Source: an uncultured Williamsia sp.
GTDB taxonomy: Bacteria; Actinomycetota; Actinomycetes; Mycobacteriales; Mycobacteriaceae
DNA length: 64,000 bases
NCBI RefSeq assembly: GCF_947494875.1
Contig: NZ_CANLWM010000002.1
Span: forward strand, 186,001-250,000
Reading direction: 5' to 3'
Under the pieces are notes generated by a model. It saw only the letters and a list, made by a program, of their open reading frames with translations, was not told the origin of the DNA and did not search any database. The translations under genes were made by a program, and so were the position numbers. Of the stretch, positions 45,178 to 53,580 are shown in pieces; position 1 is the first letter of the stretch, and each line of letters begins with the position of its first letter.

Positions 45178-46460
45178 CGGTCCGGATCGGGAAGGCCTGT
45201 CGGCGAGGAACACACCGACAGCGCGACGCGCCCACCGATGCCGTGGACCCCGTGCGTCACCGACTGCACGGGCGACAGTGCGGGGAACCCGGCCGTCAGC
45301 ACGACGCGACCACCGCCGAACACGAGGTCGTCGGCGCCGCGGTCGACGCTGGACACCACGGTGTTCCCGACGACCCTCTCGGGCACCGCGTGCGCGTCGA
45401 ACGACCGGACGCCCCACGCGACGAGAACTGCGGGCACCACCGCCGCCGCGGACGCCTCCGCCCGTGCCGCCGGATGGTGACCGCGGCGAGCCATCGCGGC
45501 GAGGTCCTCGGCGATCCGGGCTGCCCGTCGGCGCGGATCGGGCTCGTCGACGGCGAGATCGACGCCGACGGTCCGGAAGTGGTTGCGCGACCGCCGGTCC
45601 CCGACACCGGCGACCAGCACCTCGGCATGCACGAGGGCGGCGTCGACGTGGTCGGCCAGCGCCCTCCCGATGACGGTGAGCGCACCGACTGTGACCGTGC
45701 CGCCCACCGCACGCAGGGTGTCCGTGTCCGTGGTGACCACCCGGAGGTCCCGACGATCGTCCGGGCGCACGTTGACCGGCAGAAGCGGAACCCCGTCCCG
45801 CCCCCGCGGCACCCGGCCCGCCTCCTCGTCACGGACGCGATCGCGATGAGCACGCAGCGCGCGGACGCCCCGCACCGCCAACCCGGTCGCCTGCAGCGGC
45901 ACCCGGGCCACCCCTCCGGCCGCAAGCAGCATCGGAGGTGCCGTGCCGGCGCGCCGGTGCGGCGGGGACGGCAGCGGGGTGTCGTCGAACAGTCGCCGTG
46001 CGAGCTGCGACGCCAGCGTGCCGTCGGCGAGGGCGTGCGCGATCTGCAGCACCGCCACCACCGAGGGGCCACCGGAGCCCGGCGCGTCGTCGACCCCGAC
46101 GAACACGTGCACCCGCCACGGCAGACGTCGGGTGTCCACCGGTACGGACATCAGCTCACCCAGGCGACGCAGGCAGCCCGCCCACCTGTCGACCGCGTGC
46201 AACCGCACGGCGTCGGCGGTGACCGTGGCCGGCGACCACCACGGGCGGTCCAGGCGGCCGGGGACGTCGACGACGCGCACGCTGAGCTCGTCGATCCTGT
46301 TCGCGCGCTGCGGGATCCGCGCGGCCAGGTCGGCAGCGGGAGTCGTGGCACCGTCGAAGACGTAGAGCAGGAACTGGTCGCTGGGGATGACCTCGGACAT
46401 CCACAGCGCCTGGGCGTCGGTCGGCGTGAGCCGCCCCACGATCGAGGGCGTCGGGTGCAC
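45144..46460 (-). CDS. WS/DGAT-like acyltransferase with degenerate active site
   Basis: The 438-residue protein shows the wax-ester synthase/diacylglycerol acyltransferase pattern: N-terminal LTPTDAQALWM, the HHxxxDG region as AHALADG (first His replaced, second kept), and C-terminal VVGNTVVSSVDRGADDLVFGGGRVV plus HGIGGRVALSVCSS typical of the DUF1298 half. Such enzymes esterify acyl-CoA to alcohols or diacylglycerol. Because the second His is the catalytic one, activity is possible. GTG start. Substrate unknown. Confidence 0.72.
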   Translation of the reverse strand: MHPTPSIVGRLTPTDAQALWMSEVIPSDQFLLYVFDGATTPAADLAARIPQRANRIDELSVRVVDVPGRLDRPWWSPATVTADAVRLHAVDRWAGCLRRLGELMSVPVDTRRLPWRVHVFVGVDDAPGSGGPSVVAVLQIAHALADGTLASQLARRLFDDTPLPSPPHRRAGTAPPMLLAAGGVARVPLQATGLAVRGVRALRAHRDRVRDEEAGRVPRGRDGVPLLPVNVRPDDRRDLRVVTTDTDTLRAVGGTVTVGALTVIGRALADHVDAALVHAEVLVAGVGDRRSRNHFRTVGVDLAVDEPDPRRRAARIAEDLAAMARRGHHPAARAEASAAAVVPAVLVAWGVRSFDAHAVPERVVGNTVVSSVDRGADDLVFGGGRVVLTAGFPALSPVQSVTHGVHGIGGRVALSVCSSPTGLPDPDRYAGRLAAALG

Positions 46461-46491
46461 GCCGACCGACGCTACCGGTCGGCCGGGCGGG

Positions 46492-47727
46492 TCAGCGCTT
46501 ACCCGCGCTCCACGCGTACGGCAGATCCGTCCCGTTCAGCACGTGGTCACCGATCGACCGCAGCTTGAAGATCAGCGGGTTGTGCACCGAGATCGTCCTC
46601 GCGTTGCGCCAGTGACGGTCGAACCGGAGACGCTCGCTCGTGATCGACGCGCCGCCGACCTCGAAGAGCTGGCTGGTCGCGTCGAGGACGAGGGGGATCA
46701 CGACGGCCTGCGCATGTCCGGCGGCGAGTTCGGCGGCGTCGAGGAGAGCGGTGTCGAACTCGCCCCGGGCGGCGGCGTCGTCGAGGGCGGCGTCGAGAGT
46801 GTCGGCGACGGCGAGCACCGTCGTCCGCGCGACGTAGGCGGCGCTCGAGAGTCGACCGATCACCTGCTGCACCAGGGGATCCTCGCGCGGCAGGTCGGCC
46901 GCGGCGTGCGTGAAGGTGCGAGTGCGATCGCGCACCCACGCGGCGACGTCGTCGGTGGCGCGCCGCGCGATGCCGGCGAGGACGGCGAGCTGCACCAACT
47001 GCAGGTACGAGGTCGCGTAGGAGGCGCCCGCGGATCCGTAGCCCGGCCCGAGCAGGCGGTCGGCGCCGACGCGGACGCCGGAGAACTCCGTCGTGCCGCT
47101 CGCGGTGAGGCGCTGCCCGAACCCGTCCCAGTCGTCGTGCTGGGTGACCCCGGGCGCGTCGGCGTCGACGAGGATCGACACGCGCTCCCCGTCGAGATCG
47201 GCGGCGACGAGGATGTGGTCGGAGTAGAGACTGCCGGTGCTGTAGTACTTCGTGCCGTCGACGACGTACTCGTCGCCGTCGCGACGCACCGTGGTGCGGT
47301 AGCGGTCGACGGCGCCGACCCCGGGCTCGGTGATCGCGTTGCCCACCAGTGTCCCCTGCGCCACCGCCCGCAGCCAGCGCTCGCGCTCGGCGGCGTCGGT
47401 GGACAACCGTTGGTCCTCCACGAAACTCCAGTGGACCCTCAGCGCCTGCGGCAGATTCGATTCCGCGGCGGCGAGATCGACGAGAAGTCCGAACAACTGG
47501 CGAACACTCGCCCCCAGGCCGCCGAACTCGACGGGAACGCGCAGTGCGCCGAACCCTGCCTCACGCAGCAGACGGGCCTCGTCGTAGGCCAGGCGTCGGT
47601 CCGTCTCGCGCTCGACGGCACCCGCCGCGATCCGCTCGAAGATGGGCGCGAACCGCGCGGTCAGGTCGGCGTCGGAGGGTCCGTCTGCGCTGGTCGGAGT
47701 GGTGGATGCGATGCTCTCGGTGGTCAC
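46492..47727 (-). CDS. Acyl-CoA dehydrogenase-fold flavin monooxygenase (DszC/SfnC-like)
   Basis: The ~411-residue protein has an acyl-CoA dehydrogenase fold: LREAGFGALRVPVEFGGLGAS, AITEPGVG, DEYVVDGTKYYSTGSLYSDHI and a C-terminal HWRNARTISVHNP, which is typical of DszC/SfnC-type FMNH2-dependent monooxygenases rather than true dehydrogenases (no clear catalytic Glu base). They oxidise organosulfur compounds or similar substrates with a partner flavin reductase, not visible nearby. GTG at 47727 gives family length; an in-frame ATG at 47799 is possible. Confidence 0.8.
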   Translation of the reverse strand: MTTESIASTTPTSADGPSDADLTARFAPIFERIAAGAVERETDRRLAYDEARLLREAGFGALRVPVEFGGLGASVRQLFGLLVDLAAAESNLPQALRVHWSFVEDQRLSTDAAERERWLRAVAQGTLVGNAITEPGVGAVDRYRTTVRRDGDEYVVDGTKYYSTGSLYSDHILVAADLDGERVSILVDADAPGVTQHDDWDGFGQRLTASGTTEFSGVRVGADRLLGPGYGSAGASYATSYLQLVQLAVLAGIARRATDDVAAWVRDRTRTFTHAAADLPREDPLVQQVIGRLSSAAYVARTTVLAVADTLDAALDDAAARGEFDTALLDAAELAAGHAQAVVIPLVLDATSQLFEVGGASITSERLRFDRHWRNARTISVHNPLIFKLRSIGDHVLNGTDLPYAWSAGKR

Positions 47728-48017
47728 GACCGCACAGTGTCGGCGCAGTTCTCGCTCCACGACACCTCTGCGATCACGCTGAGCGGAAACGGCGTTCATC
47801 GCGGCACGCGTGATGTCGAGCGCGCCGTCTTGACACGCGTCTGGCGCCCGTGTTGACTCATACGCGGTTGTAGTTTTTGTGTTCGATTGTCGCTCGCAGA
47901 AATACACACGCGTGCGCGTCGGGCTTTCTTCTCGAATTCCCTCGCTCCCGTAGTGGCACCACCCTGGGCCGGGCAAACCGCACGGTCCGTCAGCAACACA
48001 GCAGTAGGAGAAACACC
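47728..48017. promoter_or_regulatory. Divergent spacer and probable long cold-shock leader
   Basis: The 290-bp spacer includes an AT-richer stretch around 47848-47900 with two TTGAC-like -35 words (47828-47833 and 47851-47856) but no fully convincing -10. The cold-shock gene start is ~120 bases further on, so a long 5' leader, common for csp mRNAs, is likely. No small gene is convincing. Confidence 0.4.
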
Positions 48018-48221
48018 ATGAGCCAGGGAACCGTGAAGTGGTTCAACGCCGAAAAGGGCTTCGGCTTCATCACCCCGGATGACGGCGGCAAGGACGTCTT
48101 CGTCCACTTCAGCGAGATCCAGGGTTCGGGCTACCGCAGCCTGAACGAGAACGATCGCGTGACCTTCGAGACCGAGCAGGGCGCCAAGGGCCCCCAGGCG
48201 GTCGGCGTCTCCGCGGTCTGA
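48018..48221 (+). CDS. Cold-shock protein, CspA family
   Basis: The 67-residue OB-fold protein has both RNA-binding motifs KGFGFI and DVFVHF and the typical start [14 protein letters not shown]. It binds single-stranded RNA/DNA and acts as an RNA chaperone. AGGAG lies 8 bases before the ATG. It is followed by a hairpin terminator. Confidence 0.97.
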   Translation: MSQGTVKWFNAEKGFGFITPDDGGKDVFVHFSEIQGSGYRSLNENDRVTFETEQGAKGPQAVGVSAV

Positions 48222-48235
48222 TCTCACCGGATCCA

Positions 48236-48277
48236 CTCGGCCCCGTCCCCGACCTCACGGTCGGCGGCGGGGCCGAG
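48236..48277 (+). terminator. Terminator hairpin after the cold-shock gene
   Basis: CTCGGCCCCG pairs with CGGGGCCGAG, with an inner CGACC/GGTCG stem; a short T-containing tail (TTGTCTCTC) follows. It lies 14 bp after the stop. Confidence 0.85.
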
Positions 48278-48325
48278 TTGTCTCTCCAGCACGATTGAGC
48301 GAGAACCGTTGTGCACGAGGTCGAC

Positions 48326-49306
48326 TCAGCGCGGGAGCAGCTCGGCGCGATGGACGAACGCCGCGGCACCGACGAGAGGTGCGGTGTCACCGAGGGCCGC
48401 CGGCACGATGCGGGTGGTCGCCACGTAGGGCAACGGGTGACGCGCGACCCGCAGCGCGATCCGTTCGACGAGGTCGTCGGTGACGTGCGCGAAACCACCG
48501 CCGATGGCGACCAGCTCGACGTCGAGGAGCGCACAGGCGCTGCAGATGCCCTGTGCGACAACGTCGACGAGCCTGTCGACCGCCCGCAGCGCGACGGCGT
48601 CGCCGCCGGCGACCGCTGCCGCGAGGTCCTCCCCCGTCGCACCGGGCCAGCCCTGCGACCGCGCCCAGGCGACCGTGTGCGGCCCGGAGGCGACCGATTC
48701 CAGCGTGGTCCGGCTGCCGAGACTGGGCTCGCCCGTGTACCCGGACACGTCGATCTGTCCGATGTGGCCGGCGTTGCCGGCGACCACCCGCCCACCCAGC
48801 ACGATCCCGCCGCCGATGCCGGTCGAGATGACCATCGCGACCATGTCGTCGACGCCCACACCGGCGCCGAGCCAGTGTTCGGCCATCGCGATCGCGACAC
48901 CGTCGCGCCGCAGTGTCACCGCCAGTCCCGAGTCCACGACGGCAGGTGCCGTGCTGATCACCGTGCGCAGCGGGTGATCCCGCCATGCAGGCAGGTTGAT
49001 CGGGCTCACGGTGCCCGCGTCGTCGTCGACGGGACCCGCGCACGCGACGCCGATCCCGCTGATCCCCGTCGAAGCCGCCACGTCGCGTGCGACGTCACCG
49101 TCGAGGACGTCGGCGACGACGCCCAGCACCGCGGCGTCGAGCTCGTCGGCGGACGCCGCACCTCCCGTCGGAGCGCGGCGACGGGTGCCGGGCAGGATCC
49201 GGCCGTCCGGATCGACCAGCGCCGCTTCGACTTTGGTCCCGCCGATGTCGACGGCGAGCGCCGGGGCCCGTCCACCGGCAACGGTCGGGGCACCCACTCC
49301 GGTCAT
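48326..49306 (-). CDS. ROK family sugar kinase-like protein
   Basis: The 326-residue protein has the ROK/ASKHA start ALAVDIGGTKVEAALVD and phosphate-binding ISTGIGGGIVLGG. The usual ROK zinc motif (CxCGxxGCxE) after GHIGQ is absent; the segment reads GYTGEPSLGSRTTLES. It is probably a sugar kinase (glucokinase-like) with altered structural zinc site. ATG at 49306 chosen; an upstream GTG/ATG extension looks unstructured. No adjacent DNA-binding domain. Confidence 0.82.
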   Translation of the reverse strand: MTGVGAPTVAGGRAPALAVDIGGTKVEAALVDPDGRILPGTRRRAPTGGAASADELDAAVLGVVADVLDGDVARDVAASTGISGIGVACAGPVDDDAGTVSPINLPAWRDHPLRTVISTAPAVVDSGLAVTLRRDGVAIAMAEHWLGAGVGVDDMVAMVISTGIGGGIVLGGRVVAGNAGHIGQIDVSGYTGEPSLGSRTTLESVASGPHTVAWARSQGWPGATGEDLAAAVAGGDAVALRAVDRLVDVVAQGICSACALLDVELVAIGGGFAHVTDDLVERIALRVARHPLPYVATTRIVPAALGDTAPLVGAAAFVHRAELLPR

Positions 49307-49351
49307 GCCCGCGGAGCCTAGTCGGTCCCGAGGGACCACCGGCGGCGGCGG

Positions 49352-50221
49352 TTAGGAGGTGACGAGCTTGCCCATGGAATGCACCTCGACGACCTCGGAG
49401 CCGGTGACGAACGACCACGGCGCGGTGAAGAAGCCGTTGTTGCCCCAGGACGAGCCCCAGGAGTTCTCGAGCGTCACACCGGACGACGTGTATCCGACGA
49501 TCGTGACCTCGTGACCACCGAGGGACGCCTGACGCGTGTCGGGCACGTAGTTGTAGGACGAGGTGGACAGGGTCTCGAAGTTCGGTCGCACCTGGAAGCC
49601 GATGGTCACGGGGAGGCCGCTGGCGATCGCGGTCTCGACATTGGTCTTCAGGTCGCCGCGCGCGGTGAGGTCGCTCGAGCCGGAGAGCCGGTAGCGGGCC
49701 GCGTTCGTCCGCTCGGCGGCGGTGGGCTGGGTGGTGAAGTCGTAGTCGCCCTGGGTGTAGTCGGCGCGGGTGTCGATGCCCTGGGACACCTCCATCGGTA
49801 GGGCCACCGCGGCGGTGGTGCCCTCGTCGTCACCCTGGGCGATCTGGGAGTAGATGTACATCGGCGCCATCGGCGCACCTCCGATGCCCTGTTCGCGCAT
49901 GAGGATCCCGTAGCCCGTGTACCCGGTCGCCCAGGTCACACACGCGCCCACCTGGCCCTGATCGCCGGGCGCGAGGGCGTATTGCTGCAGCGACGCCGAC
50001 GCCGGCAGCGCGGTGGTCCCCCGCAGCTTCGCGGGCAACGCGTCGCCCGACGAGGTGTCGGTGCCTTTCGTGGACCGCGCCTGCGCCACGTCGAGACCGA
50101 GTCCGTGTCCGGCGGCCCGCGCCGACGGCGCGGCGTCGGCCACGGCTCCCGCCACCATCGACGACGTCGCCACGACGACCACCGCTGCCGCCACGGCACG
50201 TCCCATGACCCCACACTTCAT
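49352..50221 (-). CDS. Secreted papain-like (C1A) cysteine protease
   Basis: The 289-residue protein has a Sec signal peptide (about residues 1-30), and the complete papain catalytic set in order: Q88 and C94 in DQGQVGACVTWATGY, H237 in LGGHEVTIVGY and N253 in LENSWGSSWGNNGFF. The ATG at 50221 has a GAGGAG ribosome site. Family C1A is uncommon in bacteria of this group; no obvious inhibitor gene is adjacent. The mature enzyme is extracellular. The neighbouring RecQ-like gene is divergent, 94 bp away. Confidence 0.9.
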   Translation of the reverse strand: MKCGVMGRAVAAAVVVVATSSMVAGAVADAAPSARAAGHGLGLDVAQARSTKGTDTSSGDALPAKLRGTTALPASASLQQYALAPGDQGQVGACVTWATGYTGYGILMREQGIGGAPMAPMYIYSQIAQGDDEGTTAAVALPMEVSQGIDTRADYTQGDYDFTTQPTAAERTNAARYRLSGSSDLTARGDLKTNVETAIASGLPVTIGFQVRPNFETLSTSSYNYVPDTRQASLGGHEVTIVGYTSSGVTLENSWGSSWGNNGFFTAPWSFVTGSEVVEVHSMGKLVTS

Positions 50222-50315
50222 GCTGTCTCCTCGACGACACATCACGCTGCTGATGATTACTTACGCGAAATAGAAGCACAGTGTGGTCGGTGCCGCGCGG
50301 TAGCGTCGGATCCCG

Positions 50316-52421
50316 ATGCAGACAGAACAGACAGCCGACCTCACGCCCGAGCGGGCCGCCGTCGCGACACGGGTCATCGAGGCGCTGGCCGGGCCCGGCG
50401 CCACCCTCCGCGACGACCAGCGCACCGCGGTCGCCGCGCTCCTCGCGCCCGGCGCTCGGGTCCTCGTGGTGCAGGCGACCGGCTGGGGCAAGTCGGCGGT
50501 GTACTGGGCGGCCACCGCGATCCTCCGGGCGGAGGGCGCCGGCCCGACACTCATCGTGTCGCCGTTGCTGTCCCTCATGCGGGACCAGGTGGCGGCCGCC
50601 GAGCGGGCCGGACTGCGGGCGGCGACGGTCAACTCCAGCAACGTCGACGACTGGTCTGCGATCGAGACCGACCTCCGCGACGGCACCCTCGACGTGCTGC
50701 TCGTGTCACCGGAGCGCCTGGCGAACCCCGGGTTCGGACGTCGTGTGCTCGACGCGGTCGCGACCCGTCTCGGCATGCTCGTCATCGACGAGGCCCATTC
50801 CATCTCCGACTGGGGACACGATTTCCGGCCCGACTACCGCCGGGTCGCGGACATCCTGTCCTCCACCGACCCCGCCATGCCCGTGCTGGCCACCACCGCG
50901 ACCGCCAACGAGCGGGTCACCGAGGACGTCGCCCGCCAGCTCGGCGCCGCGACCCTCGTCCTGCGCGGCCCGCTCGCGCGACGCTCGTTGACGCTCAACG
51001 TGTGTCCGTCGATGAGCCCGCTCGACCGCTACGCGTGGGTGGCGCAGAACCTGAACCGCCTGCCGGGCTCGGGCATCGTCTACGTCCTCACCGTCGCCGA
51101 CGCCGACCGTCTCGTCGCGGCGATCCGGACCGTCCACGGCGACGACGTCGCGGTGGCCGCCTACACGGGCCAACTCGACACCGACCGGCGACATGAGCTC
51201 GAGGACGCGCTGCGGGACAACCGCCTCAAGGCGCTCGTCGCGACCTCGGCGCTCGGGATGGGCTACGACAAGCCCGATCTCGGGTTCGTCGTCCACGTCG
51301 GGTCACCGCCGTCACCGGTGTCGTACTACCAGCAGGTCGGCCGCGCCGGGCGCGCTATCGACGAGGCCGTGGTGGTGCTCCTGCCCTCGTCGGCGGACGC
51401 CGGCATCTGGGACCACTTCGCCACCGCGACGATCCCCGACCCCCGGCAGATGGACGCCGTCCTGACCGAGTTGCGATCCGCCGACCCCGACGACCCGCCG
51501 TCGGCCATCGCGCTCGAGGCGTCCACCGGCATCCGCCGCACGCGCGTCGAACTGATGCTCAAACAGCTCGCCGTCGACGGCGCCGTGGAGCGCATCGAAC
51601 GCGGCTGGCGCGCCACCGATCGTGAATGGCACTATGACGCTGCACATTACGATGGCATCGTCGCCACGCGACGCCGTGAGGCCGACATCATGCGGGCCTA
51701 CACCCGCGGCGACCGGTGCCTCATGGCCCTCCTGGTCGAGTCACTCGACGACCCCGACGTCGGCGACTGCGGCCGCTGCTCCGTGTGCCGCGGCGCGCTG
51801 TCCCCGGGGCTGTCCGAGGCGGCGGACGCCGAGACCGCACGGTCCATCGCAGGAGCACTGCGGTCCGATGCGCAGGAACTGACGCCGCGGAAGATGTGGC
51901 CGGGCGGGGTGTTCGGCGCGAAGGGTCGCATCCCGACCCATCTCGCCGCCGAGCCCGGGCGCGTCCTCGTCCACGCCGACGCGCCGGAATGGGCGGACAC
52001 CCTGGCCGCGGCGCGACGGGGCGACGACGACGCGGTGGAGCAGGTGTGCGCCGCAGCGGTGCGGTCGTTGTCCCGCTGGCGATCGGAGTGGGTGGCGCGC
52101 CCCGAGGTCGCGGTCACCCTGACGCTCACCGGCAGCGACCTGGCCGCCCGCGTCGCCGACCACCTCGCCTCCGTCGGGTCGCTCGAGCGCGCCGACCAGC
52201 CGGTCGACGGCGTCGAGATCGACCGCGAGGCGTCCGGGGCCGAGGAAGCCGCGCAGTGGCGCGCGTCCATGGGTCCCGCACCGTCGGAGATCGCAGGCCG
52301 CGTCGTGCTGCTCGTCGTCGACGCGAGTCGCTCGGGGTGGCCGGTCACGGTGGCCGCGGCGCATCTCCGTGACGCCGGCGCCGATCGCGTGCTCCCCCTG
52401 CTGATCCACCGACCCGCCTGA
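50316..52421 (+). CDS. RecQ-type DNA helicase with C-terminal phosphoribosyltransferase-like domain
   Basis: The 701-residue protein has the superfamily 2 motifs ATGWGKS (residues 54-60), DEAH (158-161), SALGMGYDKPDLGFVVH and QQVGRAGR, a zinc-binding cysteine set (RCLM..., DCGRCSVC) and beyond residue ~520 an extra ~180 residues ending in RVVLLVVDASRSGWPVTVAAAHLRDAG, which resembles a type I PRTase PRPP loop. It unwinds DNA 3'-5'. The C-terminal domain is a known add-on in actinobacterial RecQ-like proteins; its role is not clear. Confidence 0.88.
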   Translation: MQTEQTADLTPERAAVATRVIEALAGPGATLRDDQRTAVAALLAPGARVLVVQATGWGKSAVYWAATAILRAEGAGPTLIVSPLLSLMRDQVAAAERAGLRAATVNSSNVDDWSAIETDLRDGTLDVLLVSPERLANPGFGRRVLDAVATRLGMLVIDEAHSISDWGHDFRPDYRRVADILSSTDPAMPVLATTATANERVTEDVARQLGAATLVLRGPLARRSLTLNVCPSMSPLDRYAWVAQNLNRLPGSGIVYVLTVADADRLVAAIRTVHGDDVAVAAYTGQLDTDRRHELEDALRDNRLKALVATSALGMGYDKPDLGFVVHVGSPPSPVSYYQQVGRAGRAIDEAVVVLLPSSADAGIWDHFATATIPDPRQMDAVLTELRSADPDDPPSAIALEASTGIRRTRVELMLKQLAVDGAVERIERGWRATDREWHYDAAHYDGIVATRRREADIMRAYTRGDRCLMALLVESLDDPDVGDCGRCSVCRGALSPGLSEAADAETARSIAGALRSDAQELTPRKMWPGGVFGAKGRIPTHLAAEPGRVLVHADAPEWADTLAAARRGDDDAVEQVCAAAVRSLSRWRSEWVARPEVAVTLTLTGSDLAARVADHLASVGSLERADQPVDGVEIDREASGAEEAAQWRASMGPAPSEIAGRVVLLVVDASRSGWPVTVAAAHLRDAGADRVLPLLIHRPA

Positions 52422-52435
52422 GGCGGGCGCGCCGG

Positions 52436-53524
52436 TCAGTCGCGCCAGGCGCCGCGTACGTACTGCGGGCGGTACGGCGCCTCGTGGTGGTCGAGGCCGA
52501 GGGTGTGCGCGGCACGCAGCGGCCACGCCGGATCGCGCAGTGCCGCGCGGGCGAGGAACACCGCGTCGGCCTGCCCGGTGGACAGCACCGTCTCGGCCTG
52601 GTCGGCGTCGGTGATCAGACCGACCGCCGCCGTGGCGACGGACGCCTTCTCGCGGATCTGCGCGGCGAACGACACCTGGTAGCCCGGCCCGACGGGGATG
52701 TCGGCGAGGACGTTGCCCCCGGTTGACGCGTCGACGAGGTCGACGCCCAGATCGGCCAGGCGCTGCGCGAGCACGACGGAATCGTCACCAGACCAGCCGC
52801 CCTCGGTCCAGTCGGTGGCGGAGATGCGGACGAAGAGGGGCTTGGCGGCCGGCCACGCGGCACGCACCGCCTCGGCGACCTTGAGCATGAGTCGCATGCG
52901 GCCGTCCAGGTCACCGCCGTACACGTCGTCGCGGTGGTTCGACAGCGGCGACAGGAACTCGTGCAGCAGGTAGCCGTGCGCGGCGTGGATCTCGACGACG
53001 TCGAACCCGGCGTCGTCGGCGCGGCGCGCGGAGTCGGCGAAAGCCCGTACGACGTCACCGATCTCGTCGACGGTCAGCGCGCGTGGTGTCGCGTAACCCT
53101 CGAACGCCTCGGCGGACGGCGCCACCGCCTCCCACCCGCCGTCCGACTCCGGCACCGATCCCTCGTCGTCCGCGAACGGCGACCACGTCGACGCCTTGCG
53201 TCCGGCATGGGCCAGTTGCACGCCGGCCCGGGAGTCCTGCGCGTGCACGAAGTCGACGACGCGCGCCCACGCGCGGGCCTGCTCGTCGTTCCAGATCCCC
53301 GCGTCCTCCGGGCTGATCCGTCCCCCCGGTGTCACCGCGGCTGCCTCGGTCATGACGAGCCCGAAGCCGCCGATCGCGTGCGATCCCAGGTGGGCGAGGT
53401 GCCAGTCACCGGGCATCCCGTCGCGCTCGAAGCAGCTGTACTGGCACATCGGCGACAGCCACGCACGGTTTCCGAAGGTGACCTCGCGCAGTGACAGCGG
53501 GGTGAAGAGGGTGGGTGCATTCAC
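52436..53524 (-). CDS. NADH:flavin oxidoreductase, old yellow enzyme (YqjM-like)
   Basis: The ~362-residue FMN TIM-barrel protein has LSPMCQYS (thiophenol-type Cys of YqjM enzymes), GVQLAHAGRKAS, VEIHAAHGYLLHEFLSPLSNHRDDVYGG and DAVFLARAALRDP. It reduces activated C=C bonds in enones, using NAD(P)H. GTG at 53524 is chosen; a TTG lies four codons upstream. It is convergent with the helicase gene and lies 56 bp downstream of the FAD monooxygenase gene. Confidence 0.92.
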   Translation of the reverse strand: MNAPTLFTPLSLREVTFGNRAWLSPMCQYSCFERDGMPGDWHLAHLGSHAIGGFGLVMTEAAAVTPGGRISPEDAGIWNDEQARAWARVVDFVHAQDSRAGVQLAHAGRKASTWSPFADDEGSVPESDGGWEAVAPSAEAFEGYATPRALTVDEIGDVVRAFADSARRADDAGFDVVEIHAAHGYLLHEFLSPLSNHRDDVYGGDLDGRMRLMLKVAEAVRAAWPAAKPLFVRISATDWTEGGWSGDDSVVLAQRLADLGVDLVDASTGGNVLADIPVGPGYQVSFAAQIREKASVATAAVGLITDADQAETVLSTGQADAVFLARAALRDPAWPLRAAHTLGLDHHEAPYRPQYVRGAWRD

Positions 53525-53580
53525 GCTCTGGTGCAACCGATCGCCACCCCGGCGTCATCCCCGGCCGCGCCCGAGGGCCG

